From NCBI GenBank assembly GCA_902479075.1, contig CABSNK010000014.1, forward strand, positions 1-64,000: a stretch of DNA of 64,000 nt, in the 5' to 3' direction. The translations under genes were made by a program, and so were the position numbers. The DNA is from an uncultured Collinsella sp. (lineage in GTDB: Bacteria > Actinomycetota > Coriobacteriia > Coriobacteriales > Coriobacteriaceae). Below are positions 50,947 through 61,269 of this stretch, in pieces; the first letter of the stretch is position 1; each line of letters opens with the position of its first letter. The notes below the pieces were generated by a model. That model was given only the letters and a program-made list of their open reading frames with translations. It was not told where the DNA came from and searched no databases.

Positions 50947-51690
50947 ATGCAGACGGTCTATCGGGTATTCGAGGGAACGCGTGAGCCGCATCGGCTCGCC
51001 GTCGAGCGTACGGCCGAGCTACTCGGTCGCGGTGGCCTGGCGCTTATTCCAACCGAGACGGTCTACGGTGTCGCCGTGGCAGTCAACGCCTTCTCGGATG
51101 CCGTTCCACAAGATACAAGTGAACCTCTGCCGTGGCCGCGCGATCCGCAGGCCACCGTCAACGGCGCCGCGGTCCCCGCACTCGGTACCGGCTATCGTCG
51201 TATCTTTACCCTCAAGCAGCGCGAGCTCACGCAAACGGTTGCCTGGCTGGTTGATGATGCCGAGGCACTCGATCGCTATGGCGTGGATATCCCTCATGAG
51301 GCCCGCGCGCTTGCCCAACGATGCTGGCCGGGCGCCCTGACTATCGTGGTCAAGGCAGCCCCCTGCGTGCCGACCTTTATGCGCGCTGCCGACGACACCG
51401 TGGCCCTGCGCGCTTCGGCCTCTCCTGTGGTGCAGGCGCTCATCCGCGCCTGCGGCAGTCCGCTTGCCTGCACCAGCGCCAATACGCACGGCGCGCCCGC
51501 GCCGGCAAGCTTTGCCGACGTTGAGGACCGCATTCTGGAGGGGGTCGATGTGGCCGTCGACGCGGGCGAGACCCCGTGCCGCGACGCTTCGACCATCGTG
51601 ACGTTTAAGCATGGCGAGCTTCAGATCCTGCGCCAAGGCGCGCTTCCCGCATCAGAGATCGAGCGGGTTCTGTCCGACCCGATGCAATAG
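50947..51690 (+). CDS. Sua5/YrdC-type threonylcarbamoyl-AMP synthase
   Basis: A 247-residue YrdC-fold protein: GGLALIPTETVYGVAVAVNA at the N-terminus, FTLKQRELTQTVAW for the substrate region, CWPGALTIVVKA, and SPLACTSANTHGAPAPASF. It makes threonylcarbamoyl-AMP for the t6A modification of tRNAs. An insertion of about 30 residues at positions 52-80 (proline/Ala-rich) separates the first strand from the KxR-like region. The ATG follows aagggg. Upstream of glpK by 13 bases. Confidence 0.88.
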   Translation: MQTVYRVFEGTREPHRLAVERTAELLGRGGLALIPTETVYGVAVAVNAFSDAVPQDTSEPLPWPRDPQATVNGAAVPALGTGYRRIFTLKQRELTQTVAWLVDDAEALDRYGVDIPHEARALAQRCWPGALTIVVKAAPCVPTFMRAADDTVALRASASPVVQALIRACGSPLACTSANTHGAPAPASFADVEDRILEGVDVAVDAGETPCRDASTIVTFKHGELQILRQGALPASEIERVLSDPMQ

Positions 51691-51703
51691 AAAGGTGTAA
51701 GCG

Positions 51704-53245
51704 ATGTCGTTGAATCTGGGCAGCCTGGGCATGGAAGATGCCTCGTTTAACTTTGGCGGTTCCTACATCATGGCGCTCGACTGCGGCACCACCTCGGTGC
51801 TCGCGACCATCGTCGACGAGTACGGCTGCATCGTCGCCCAGGCGCGTCGTAGCGTCAAAACCAGCTTCCCGCGCCCCGGCTGGGTGGAGCAGGATCCCAC
51901 GGAGGTGCTTGCCAGCCAGATCGGCGTGATGATGGAGGTCCAGTTTAAGAGCGGCATCCATTCCGATCGCATCGCCGCCATCGGTATCTCCAACCAGCGC
52001 GAGACCACGGTGGTATGGGACCGCGTGAGTGGCCAGCCTATCTACAACGCCATCGTGTGGCAGTGTCGCCGCACCGCCTCGACAATCGATAAACTGGCCG
52101 AGCAGGGCTGCGAGGAGCTGGTGCGTTCCCGCACCGGCCTTACGCTCGACCCGTATTTCTCGGCCTCCAAGGTGCAATGGATTCTCGACAACGTCGACGG
52201 CGCGCGCGAGAGCGCGGCGGCGGGCGACCTTATGTTTGGCACCATCGACACCTGGCTCATCTACAACCTCACCGGCGGTCAAACCTTTGCCACCGACTAC
52301 ACCAATGCCAGCCGCACAGCGCTCTTCAATATTCATACGCTGGACTGGGACGATGACCTGCTGGCTCTCTTCGACATCCCGCGTGCCATGATGCCCGAGG
52401 TCCGTTGGAGCTCCGGTGACTACGGTCACGTCGCGAGCGACATCATGACCAACATGCCGCCCATCATGGGTGTGGCGGGCGACCAGCAGGCGTCGCTGTT
52501 CGGTCACTGCTGCTTCCATCCCGGCCAGACCAAAAACACCTATGGCACGGGCTGCTTTATGCTCATGAATACCGGCGACGAGATCGTCGAATCCAAGAAT
52601 GGCCTGGTCTCCACCATCGGTATCGCTGCGGACGGCAAGGTCAGCTATGCGCTCGAGGGTTCTATTTTTGCCGCCGGCTCAACGATGAACTGGCTGCGCG
52701 ACAACATGGGCGTTATCTCCAACGTATCCGAATCGGCACGGCTCGCCTCCTCGATCAGCGACAACGAGGGATGCTACTTTGTCCCCGCTTTTGCGGGCTT
52801 GGGTGCACCTTGGTGGGACGCGCACGCCCGCGGCATCGTATGCGGTCTGACCGGCGCCTCGAGTCGCGCGACCATCGTGCGTGCCGCTTGCGAGTCCATG
52901 GCCTATCAGAGCTATGACGTGCTGCGTGCCATGGAGCAGGACGTGGGTCTTTCGATCGAGCGCCTGTCCGTCGATGGCGGCGCCTCGCGCAACGAGTTCA
53001 TCATGCAGTTCCAGGCAGACTTGCTGGATATCCCCGTGCTGCAATGTGAGTCGGTGGAGACCACGGCAATCGGTGCCGCGTACTTGGCGGGTCTTGCGGT
53101 TGGGTATTGGGAGGATCTGGAGGAGCTGGAGCAAAACGCCCAGATCGTTAAGACGTTCCACCCCCATATGTCCGTTGAGCGTCGCGAGCACAACCTGGAC
53201 GGTTGGCACGATGCGGTCAGGCGTTCGCTCAGCACCACTCAGTAG
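51704..53245 (+). CDS. glpK: Glycerol kinase
   Basis: A 513-residue FGGY kinase: ALDCGTTSVLATIVDE (ATP phosphate loop), GIQNQRET-like segment AIGISNQRETTVVWD, TWLIYNLTGG, GVAGDQQASLFG, YGTGCFMLMNTG and SVDGGASRNEFIMQFQADLL. It makes sn-glycerol-3-phosphate. An N-terminal tail of about 20 residues precedes the usual start. No glycerol facilitator is near. Follows sua5 in the same direction. Confidence 0.94.
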   Translation: MSLNLGSLGMEDASFNFGGSYIMALDCGTTSVLATIVDEYGCIVAQARRSVKTSFPRPGWVEQDPTEVLASQIGVMMEVQFKSGIHSDRIAAIGISNQRETTVVWDRVSGQPIYNAIVWQCRRTASTIDKLAEQGCEELVRSRTGLTLDPYFSASKVQWILDNVDGARESAAAGDLMFGTIDTWLIYNLTGGQTFATDYTNASRTALFNIHTLDWDDDLLALFDIPRAMMPEVRWSSGDYGHVASDIMTNMPPIMGVAGDQQASLFGHCCFHPGQTKNTYGTGCFMLMNTGDEIVESKNGLVSTIGIAADGKVSYALEGSIFAAGSTMNWLRDNMGVISNVSESARLASSISDNEGCYFVPAFAGLGAPWWDAHARGIVCGLTGASSRATIVRAACESMAYQSYDVLRAMEQDVGLSIERLSVDGGASRNEFIMQFQADLLDIPVLQCESVETTAIGAAYLAGLAVGYWEDLEELEQNAQIVKTFHPHMSVERREHNLDGWHDAVRRSLSTTQ

Positions 53246-53366
53246 GGTTGTGACGGAGCGTTCGATACAACAAACCGCTAAACTTATGATGGCGGGCGGC
53301 GGCAACATCGCTGTGCGTCATGTCAGCAAGGTCGTTTTGCGGCCGCAACGAAAGGGGCATCAACCC

Positions 53367-54014
53367 ATGACCGTTACCTACGATGCGTCCCGCGTGACGC
53401 TTGTCGACCATCCGCTCGTCCAGCACAAGTTGTCGATCCTGCGCGATAAGTCGACCGGCACCAACCAGTTCCGCCAACTCGTACGCGAGCTCGCGCTTTT
53501 TGACGGCTACGAGGCCATGCGCGACCTGCCCATGGAGGATGTCGAAGTCGAGACTCCCATCACCACTGCCACGTTTAAGCAGCTTGCCGGCAAGAAGCTC
53601 GCCATCGTCCCCATTTTGCGCGCGGGCCTTGGAATGGTCGATGGCATCCTCGACCTGGTGCCCTCTGCCCGCGTGGGCCACATTGGCATGGAGCGCGACG
53701 AGGTCACCCACGAGCCGCATGAGTATTACTGCAAGATGCCCAAGGATATCGACCAGCGTATCTGCCTGGTCGTCGATCCCATGCTCGCCACGGGCGGTTC
53801 TGCCGAGATGGCTATCAGCTATCTGCGCGAGCGCGGTGTCAAGGACATCCGCATGCTGTGCATCGTCGCGGCCCCCGAGGGCCTCAAGTCGCTGACCGAG
53901 AAAGACCCCGACGTGCATATCTATACCTGCGCCATTGACGACCACCTCAACGAGGCCGCCTACATCGTCCCCGGCCTGGGCGATGCCGGCGACCGCATCT
54001 ACGGCACGCTGTAG
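53367..54014 (+). CDS. upp: Uracil phosphoribosyltransferase
   Basis: A 215-residue enzyme that salvages uracil to UMP. LVDHPLVQHKLSILRDKSTG at the N-terminus, PILRAGLGMVDG for the uracil/PRPP region, VVDPMLATGGSAEMAIS for the PRPP loop and IVAAPEGLKSL. ATG 53367 follows aaagggg. A structured 3' region precedes the ATP synthase promoter. Confidence 0.95.
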   Translation: MTVTYDASRVTLVDHPLVQHKLSILRDKSTGTNQFRQLVRELALFDGYEAMRDLPMEDVEVETPITTATFKQLAGKKLAIVPILRAGLGMVDGILDLVPSARVGHIGMERDEVTHEPHEYYCKMPKDIDQRICLVVDPMLATGGSAEMAISYLRERGVKDIRMLCIVAAPEGLKSLTEKDPDVHIYTCAIDDHLNEAAYIVPGLGDAGDRIYGTL

Positions 54015-54015
54015 T

Positions 54016-54118
54016 CTCTGGGCCAAACCGGCTAACGTCGAAAATACGAAGAAACGGTGCGCGCGGACAAATAAAAGGCGACCGCGCGCACTCCTGTTAA
54101 CGGACGTTTAGCCCAGAG
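54016..54118. terminator. Structured region after upp
   Basis: Outer pairing ctctgggc / gcccagag, middle pairing ggctaacgtc / gacgtttagcc, and inner perfect hairpin gtgcgcgcgg / ccgcgcgcac (54057-54091). It could be a multi-branched terminator or attenuator for upp. Confidence 0.5.
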
Positions 54119-54207
54119 GGGTTCGCGAAAAAACGTATTACCGTACCTGCGGCATAAAGAAGGTCTTAAGAAAACGAACAGGTGCGTATTAACCGATGCT
54201 TTTTCGG

Positions 54208-54235
54208 TTGTACTTTAGCGATTGGCTCGTACAAT
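54208..54235 (+). promoter_or_regulatory. Promoter of the ATP synthase operon
   Basis: -35 TTGTAC (54208-54213), 16-base spacer, -10 TACAAT (54230-54235), about 60 bases before the first gene. Confidence 0.6.
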
Positions 54236-54297
54236 AGTCACCAATGTTTGGCGGGAACTGTTCTGGGAAGCGTTAAAAGAGGAAAGTGAGGACGCCA

Positions 54298-54609
54298 GTG
54301 TTTCAGATAGCCGATCTGCTCGCTATCGTTGCAGGCGCCATCGCGGGCGCAATTGCCTTCCTTCCCTTTGTTTTTACGCTCAAGCCGGTTCTTGACGATA
54401 AGCAGAATGCGGACATGCTCAAGGGCATGGTGAGTCTGGCGGTCTCGGCGGTCGCCCTGCTCGTCTTTACCTTGGTTGTGTTTGCGTTGTTCGGAGAGGC
54501 ATTTCGCATGTTCCTCCTGGGCGAGGCGATCGGCTTCGTGGTCTTTATGGCCGCCTGCACGGTTCGCGTCGCCAAGGCGCTGCGAGATCCTCATGAGGTC
54601 GAAAGGTAA
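54298..54609 (+). CDS. AtpI-like small membrane protein at the head of the ATP synthase operon
   Basis: A 103-residue protein with four hydrophobic segments (IADLLAIVAGAIAGAIAFLPFVF; MVSLAVSAVALLVFTLVVFALF; and a last pair ending RVAKALRDPHEVER). Position before atpB fits AtpI, an assembly factor of the c ring or a magnesium channel-like protein, but the sequence resemblance is weak. The start could be GTG 54286 or GTG 54298; the second has gagga at proper distance. Confidence 0.65.
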   Translation: MFQIADLLAIVAGAIAGAIAFLPFVFTLKPVLDDKQNADMLKGMVSLAVSAVALLVFTLVVFALFGEAFRMFLLGEAIGFVVFMAACTVRVAKALRDPHEVER

Positions 54610-54612
54610 GTC

Positions 54613-55416
54613 GTGGAAATTTTTGAAAAGCTGCCTGATGAGATTAATCATCTGGTCAGCGAGTTCAGCTCCACCCCCGTCGTGGGCGATCTGAGCTGCG
54701 GCATCACGCAGTACTCGTTCTGGCTGATCGTCTCCACGATCGTGCTCCTGATCGTCCTGGCCGTGTTCAAGAAGAAGCAGACCCTGGTTCCCAAGGGCTT
54801 CTTCGTCAACGGTTTCGAGTACATCATCGAGTACGTCGAGAACGATATCGGCAAGGGCGTCGTGGGTGAGAACTGGAAGAAGCACTTCCCGTTCCTGTGC
54901 TCGCTTTTCCTGTTCATCCTGATCAATAACATGATCGGCCTGATCCCGGGAATGAAGCCCGGCACCGGCGCAATCGGCTCCACCGCCGCGCTCGCCATCT
55001 TCGCCTTCGTGTACTTCATCTACTACGGATGCAAGGCTCACGGCGTGATCGGCTACATCAAGAGCCTCGCCCCGCAGGGCGTGAGCTTCCCGATGAACGT
55101 GCTTGTGTGGGTCGTCGAGCTTTTCTCGACCTTCCTGCGCCTCATCACGCTCGCCGTCCGTCTGTTCTGCAACATGTTCGCAGGACACGTGGTCATGGGC
55201 TCGTTCGCCATCATGGCGAGCATGTTCATGCAGCCGCTGCTTCAGCAGGTTTCCGCGGCCCACGCCGTCGGTGCCCTGCCTTCGCTGGCCTGGCTTGCCA
55301 TCCTCATCCTGATCTATGCGATCGAGCTTGTGGTCGGCGCCATCCAGGCTTACGTCTTCACGGTCCTTACCGCCGTGTACGTCTCCGAGGCAGAGGAGGT
55401 CGCGGAGGAGGAGTAG
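54613..55416 (+). CDS. atpB: ATP synthase F0 subunit a
   Basis: A 267-residue membrane subunit: FLFILINNMIGLIPGMKP, then LRLITLAVRLFCNMFAGHVVMGS with the essential Arg facing the c ring and the N/H pair, and a C-terminal IELVVGAIQAYVFTVLTAVYVSEA helix. Forms the proton half-channels. Starts at GTG, 3 bases after the preceding gene. Confidence 0.96.
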   Translation: MEIFEKLPDEINHLVSEFSSTPVVGDLSCGITQYSFWLIVSTIVLLIVLAVFKKKQTLVPKGFFVNGFEYIIEYVENDIGKGVVGENWKKHFPFLCSLFLFILINNMIGLIPGMKPGTGAIGSTAALAIFAFVYFIYYGCKAHGVIGYIKSLAPQGVSFPMNVLVWVVELFSTFLRLITLAVRLFCNMFAGHVVMGSFAIMASMFMQPLLQQVSAAHAVGALPSLAWLAILILIYAIELVVGAIQAYVFTVLTAVYVSEAEEVAEEE

Positions 55417-55540
55417 TCTTCCGTTCGCGCCTTAAAGGTAAGGCAATTCGTTAAACCGCCGGTGCCCGTCCCCATGGAGCCCGGCAGTTATAAAAAGGTT
55501 ATCCTGCGTGAAATAAGACACGCACGACAAAGGAGGAATC

Positions 55541-55735
55541 GTGGGAGTTATCGGTTACGGTCTCGGTGTTATCGGCGCTGGTCTTGCTATCGGCCTGTCT
55601 GCTCTGGGTGCTACGGGTGCTATGGCCCGTCAGCCTGAGGTCCAGGGCCGCGTGTTCACCGTCTTCATCATGGGCTCCGCCTTCGGCGAGGCTCTGGCTC
55701 TGATCGGCTTCGTTGTCGCGCTGATCGTTAAATAG
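55541..55735 (+). CDS. atpE: ATP synthase F0 subunit c
   Basis: A 64-residue hairpin protein, short for the family. Glycine-rich helix 1 (IGAGLAIGLSALGATGAM), polar loop ARQPEVQGRV, and the ion-binding Glu50 in GSAFGEALALIGFVVALIV. The neighbouring residue after Glu is Ala and there is no Gln/Ser set of sodium enzymes, so protons are likely. GTG start behind a near-perfect aaaggagg; the 124-base gap upstream suggests special translational control of this many-copy subunit. Confidence 0.95.
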   Translation: MGVIGYGLGVIGAGLAIGLSALGATGAMARQPEVQGRVFTVFIMGSAFGEALALIGFVVALIVK

Positions 55736-55750
55736 CACGGAGCGTCAAGT

Positions 55751-56353
55751 ATGAATCTTTCATCCCAGAAGAGCGCGATCGCACTCTCCGCGTCCGCGGC
55801 CGCGCTGCTCATGCCGGTTTCCGCGTTCGCCGAGGACGGCGCCGCCGGTGCGGACATCCTCATCCCTAAGATGGCGGAGTTCATCCCGGCGCTTATCGCC
55901 TTCCTGATCATCTGGATCGTGCTGGCCAAGGTCGCCCTGCCGGGCATCATGAAAACCATGGAGGAGCGCGGCAAGAAGATCGAGGAGAGCCTCGACGAGG
56001 CCGAGAAGACCAAGCAGGAGGCTATCGCCAAGCGTGCTGAGTCCGACTCGATCGTCACCGACGCCCGTCGTCAGGCTGCCGACATCGTTCTCGAGGCCCG
56101 TAAGGACGCCGAGTCCGAGCGCGCCCGTATCATCGAGGCTGCTCACAAGGAGGCCGAGGAGATCATCGCCAAGGCCCATACGACCGTCGAGGACGAGCGC
56201 AAGTCCATCTACGCCGGTGCCGCGAGCTCCATCGCCGACCTGTCCGTTGCCGTCGCCACCAAGATCGTGGGCGAGGCACTCGAGGACGAGACCGAGCAGA
56301 AGAAGCTCATCGAGCGCTACATCCAGGAAGCAGGTAGCCTGAATGCCGACTAG
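55751..56353 (+). CDS. atpF: ATP synthase F0 subunit b with N-terminal signal-like extension
   Basis: A 200-residue stator subunit. The first 28 residues look like a signal peptide (SAIALSASAAALLMPVSAFAED), then the membrane helix AEFIPALIAFLIIWIVLAKVA and a long charged coiled coil (residues about 70-160). The C-terminus overlaps atpH by 11 bases. Confidence 0.94.
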   Translation: MNLSSQKSAIALSASAAALLMPVSAFAEDGAAGADILIPKMAEFIPALIAFLIIWIVLAKVALPGIMKTMEERGKKIEESLDEAEKTKQEAIAKRAESDSIVTDARRQAADIVLEARKDAESERARIIEAAHKEAEEIIAKAHTTVEDERKSIYAGAASSIADLSVAVATKIVGEALEDETEQKKLIERYIQEAGSLNAD

Positions 56354-56819
56354 CCGCTATCAGGACAAGGTGCTCGAGACTTACGCGCGCTCCCTTCTGG
56401 AAGCCGCTAAGGCCGAGAACCATGTGTTCGAGGACCTCGAGATGATTGAGCGCCTGGCTTCCGCCAGCCCCGAGATCATCGCCGTGCTCGACACCATGTC
56501 CAAGCGCGACCAGCTCGACCTTCTTCCCAAGGTGGCAGCTGCCTTTAAGTATGTTGCCGAGGAAGACGAGGATGTAGTGGGCGTGACCGTCACCACGGCG
56601 ATCCCGCTCGACGACGAGCTGCGTCAAACCATCACTAAGAAATGCGAGCAGGACTTCGGCCGCAAGGTATTCCTTATCGAGCAGGTCGACCCGTCTATCG
56701 TGGGCGGCCTGGTGCTCGAGGCCCGCGGCGAGCGTCGTGACATCTCCGTCAAGACGCAGCTGCGCATCGCACAGGAGACCCTCGCAAACTCTGCTAATTC
56801 GTACGGAGGTGAAGCCTAA
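56343..56819 (+). CDS. atpH: ATP synthase F1 subunit delta
   Basis: A 158-residue stator protein: YARSLLEAAKAENHVFEDLEMIE N-terminal helical bundle and VDPSIVGGLVLEARGERRDISVKTQL near the C-terminus, a family signature. Slightly shorter than the usual 175-180. Overlaps atpF by 11 bases and atpA by 1. Confidence 0.93.
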   Translation: MPTSRYQDKVLETYARSLLEAAKAENHVFEDLEMIERLASASPEIIAVLDTMSKRDQLDLLPKVAAAFKYVAEEDEDVVGVTVTTAIPLDDELRQTITKKCEQDFGRKVFLIEQVDPSIVGGLVLEARGERRDISVKTQLRIAQETLANSANSYGGEA

Positions 56820-58417
56820 TGTCCGAAACCCTCAATGCCCAGGATATCGCCAAGAAACTGCAGGAGCAGCTCACGAGCCTCTCCGCGACGGTCGATACGC
56901 ATGAGGTTTCAACGGTCGACGAGGTAGGCGACGGCATCGCGCGCGTCACTGGCCTCAAGAGCGCCATGGCAGGCGAGCTTCTGGAGTTCAAGAGCTCCGA
57001 TACCGGTGAGACCGTCTTCGGCCTTGCCCAGAACCTTGACCGTGACGAGGTCGGCGCCGTTCTGTTTGGTGCCGTCGACTCCATCAAGGAAGGCGACGAG
57101 TGCCGCACCACTGGCCGCATTATGGATATCCCCGTGAGCCGTGCCATGCTCGGCCGCGTCGTCAATCCGCTCGGCCAGCCCATCGACGGTTTGGGTGACA
57201 TTGTCGCCACGCACCGCCGCCCTATCGAGTTCAAGGCCCCCGGCGTCATCGACCGTACCCCGGTGTGCGAGCCGGTTCAGACCGGTCTGCTCGCCATCGA
57301 CTCCATGGTGCCTATCGGCCGCGGCCAGCGCGAGCTTATCATCGGCGACCGTAAGACCGGTAAGACCGCCATTGCCATCGACGCTATCCTCAATCAGCGC
57401 GGCAAGGGCATGGTCTGCATCTATGTCGCCATCGGCCAGAAGGCTTCCACGGTTGCCAACATCCGCGAGACCCTCGCTCAGCACGGTGCGCTCGACTACA
57501 CCATTATCGTTTCGGCCACCGCTGCCGATTCCGCCCCTATGCAGTACATCGCGCCTATGGCCGGTGCCGCTATCGGCGAGTTCTTCATGTACAACGGCGA
57601 GGACGGCAAGCCCGCCAGCGAGACCAACCCCGGCGGCCACGTGCTCGTCATCTACGACGACCTGTCCAAGCAGGCTGTGGCCTACCGTCAGATGTCGCTG
57701 ACGCTGCATCGTCCGCCCGGACGCGAGGCCTATCCTGGCGACATCTTCTACCTGCACTCTCGTCTGCTCGAGCGTGCCGTCAAGATGTCCAAGAAGAACG
57801 GTTACGGCTCCATGACGGCTCTGCCGATCATCGAGACCCAGGACGGCGACGTCTCGGCCTACATTCCGACCAACGTCATTTCCATTACCGATGGTCAGAT
57901 CTACCTGCAGTCCGAGCTCTTCTTCCAGGGTCAGCGCCCGGCAGTCGACGTGGGCATCTCCGTGTCCCGCGTCGGTGGCGACGCTCAGACCAAGGCCATG
58001 AAGCAGGTTGCCGGCAACCTTCGTCTGGACCTCGCTTCGTACCAGGAGCTCGCCGGCTTTACGCAGTTCGGCTCCGACCTCGACGAGGCCACGCAAAAGC
58101 AGCTTACCCACGGCGCTCGCATGACTGAGCTCCTTAAGCAGCCGCGCTACAAGCCGTTTGAGGTTGGCGAGCAGATTGCAGTTCTGTTTGCAGGCAACGA
58201 GGGCTTCCTGGACGACCTGGAGATCGCCGACGTGCTGCCTTTCCGCGCTGAGCTTATCGAGTACCTGGACAACGGCTTTGGCTCGCTGCTCGACAAGGTT
58301 CGCGCCAAGAAGATCGACGATGACACCAAGGCTGAGCTTCTGCGCGTTATCGGTGACTTCAAGCAGCAGTTCATGGCCAAGCACCATGCCGATACGACTG
58401 GATCAGAGGAGAACTAA
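56819..58417 (+). CDS. atpA: ATP synthase F1 subunit alpha
   Basis: A 532-residue regulatory nucleotide-binding subunit: Walker A GDRKTGKTAIAID, QKASTVANIRETL, and ITDGQIYLQSELFFQGQRPAVDVGISVSRVGG with the arginine finger. C-terminal helical domain normal. Start ATG overlaps the atpH stop by one base (TAATG), so the two are translationally coupled. Confidence 0.97.
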   Translation: MSETLNAQDIAKKLQEQLTSLSATVDTHEVSTVDEVGDGIARVTGLKSAMAGELLEFKSSDTGETVFGLAQNLDRDEVGAVLFGAVDSIKEGDECRTTGRIMDIPVSRAMLGRVVNPLGQPIDGLGDIVATHRRPIEFKAPGVIDRTPVCEPVQTGLLAIDSMVPIGRGQRELIIGDRKTGKTAIAIDAILNQRGKGMVCIYVAIGQKASTVANIRETLAQHGALDYTIIVSATAADSAPMQYIAPMAGAAIGEFFMYNGEDGKPASETNPGGHVLVIYDDLSKQAVAYRQMSLTLHRPPGREAYPGDIFYLHSRLLERAVKMSKKNGYGSMTALPIIETQDGDVSAYIPTNVISITDGQIYLQSELFFQGQRPAVDVGISVSRVGGDAQTKAMKQVAGNLRLDLASYQELAGFTQFGSDLDEATQKQLTHGARMTELLKQPRYKPFEVGEQIAVLFAGNEGFLDDLEIADVLPFRAELIEYLDNGFGSLLDKVRAKKIDDDTKAELLRVIGDFKQQFMAKHHADTTGSEEN

Positions 58418-58422
58418 GCCCT

Positions 58423-59330
58423 ATGGCCAACCTTCGCGACATTAAGAAGCGAATCTCCTCGGTTACCACGACCAAGCAGATCACGCGCACGATGGAGATG
58501 GTCTCTACGGCCAAGATCCGTCGTGCCCTCGATCGCTCCAAGCAGGCCGAGCCTTATAAGGAGGCGCTGACCGACGTCATGTTGACGGTCGCCGGCGACG
58601 CCTCCTGCTCGGGCACCGATCCCATGCTGCAGAAGCATGAGAGCGTCAAGCATGGCCTGATTGTCGTTATTGCCTCGGACCGCGGCCTTGCCGGCGGTTT
58701 CAATACGACGGTGGAGCGCACGGCCGAAAAGCTCGCCGCTTCTTGGGCGAACGACGGCATCGAGTGCGAGATCATCGCGTGTGGGCGCAAGCCGGCCACG
58801 TATTTCCGCGACCGTGCAAACGTCGTCATGCACTTTGAGGGCAATTCCTCCGAGCCCGATTTCAATCAGGCCCGCATGATCTCCTCTCATATCTGCGATG
58901 CGTATCGTGTCGGTGAGCTTGACCGTGTCGAGCTTGTCTACCACCACGCTAAGAACCGCGTGGATCAGGAGCTTCGCGTCGAGCATCTGTTGCCGCTCGA
59001 CCCCGAGATGATCGCTATGGCCCACGGTCCGCGTAAGAACGAGACCGACGCCCCTAAGCGCATCTCGTCCACGTTCGAGTTCGTGCCCTCTCCCGAGCAT
59101 GTTCTCGGCAAGCTTGTGCCGTCTTATATCCTGACGGTCATCTACCAGGCCCTGATCGATTCGGCGGCTGCTGAGCAGGGTGCACGCCGCAAGGCCATGC
59201 ACTCCGCGACGGAAAACGCCACCGCGATCATCTCGACCCTTACCCGCACGTATAGTCGCGTGCGCCAGGCTTCGATCACGACCGAGATTAACGAGATCGT
59301 CGGCGGAGCCTCAGCATTGGAGGAACAGTA

Positions 59331-59331
<1 letters not shown>
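58423..59331 (+). CDS. atpG: ATP synthase F1 subunit gamma
   Basis: A 302-residue rotor shaft: N-terminal ANLRDIKKRISSVTTTKQITRTMEMVSTAKIRRA and C-terminal SATENATAIISTLTRTYSRVRQASITTEINEIVGGASAL coiled-coil helices, with ASDRGLAGGFNT between. 5 bases after atpA; TAATG overlap with atpD. Confidence 0.96.
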
Positions 59332-60785
<1,454 letters not shown>

Positions 60786-60788
60786 GTT

Positions 60789-61181
60789 ATGCGTATCCGC
60801 ATCGTGTGCCCCGTGAGCCTCGCCTATGAGGGTGACGCTGCGTTTGTGTCGATTCCGTCTACGGATGGCGAGTTTGGCGTTCTGCCTGCTCACTCCAGCG
60901 AAATCTGCACGATCGACCGCGGTTACGTTCGCGTTTCCGATAAGGCCATGGGCACTGTCGACCACACGTTTGCCGTGGTCGGCGGCTACGCCCAGGTCGC
61001 GGACGATGTCGTGACCGTTCTCGCCGAGCGCGCTTGCGATTTGGCGACCGTCGATGCCGACAAGGTTAAAGCTGATATTCAAGGTTTTGAAGAGAAGCTG
61101 GGTAATTTGTCGGAGGATGATGCACGCCGCGCCTACCTCTATAATGAAATCGCATGGTGTAAGCTCAAGCTTGCCCAATAG
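60789..61181 (+). CDS. atpC: ATP synthase F1 subunit epsilon
   Basis: A 130-residue rotor subunit: beta-sandwich IRIVCPVSLAYEGDAAFVSIPSTDGEFGVLPAHS and a helical C-terminal part DDARRAYLYNEIAWCKLKLAQ. 3 bases after atpD; last gene of the operon, followed by a terminator. Confidence 0.94.
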   Translation: MRIRIVCPVSLAYEGDAAFVSIPSTDGEFGVLPAHSSEICTIDRGYVRVSDKAMGTVDHTFAVVGGYAQVADDVVTVLAERACDLATVDADKVKADIQGFEEKLGNLSEDDARRAYLYNEIAWCKLKLAQ

Positions 61182-61217
61182 TCAAACGATTTAGCGTTCG
61201 ACCATTTGCGAACACAT

Positions 61218-61256
61218 CATGCCCGGGATGGCCCAGCCACCCCGGGCATGCTTTTT
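61218..61256 (+). terminator. Terminator after the ATP synthase operon
   Basis: Perfect 10-base arms catgcccggg and cccgggcatg followed by ctttttg. It ends only 14 bases before the murA start, so murA expression likely relies on read-through or a promoter inside atpC. Confidence 0.85.
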
Positions 61257-61269
61257 GAAAGGGTAGACC

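Noticed and set aside
61218..61256. A promoter for murA between atpC and murA
   Set aside because: The gap is filled by the atp terminator hairpin; no -35/-10 pair was seen, so none is reported.
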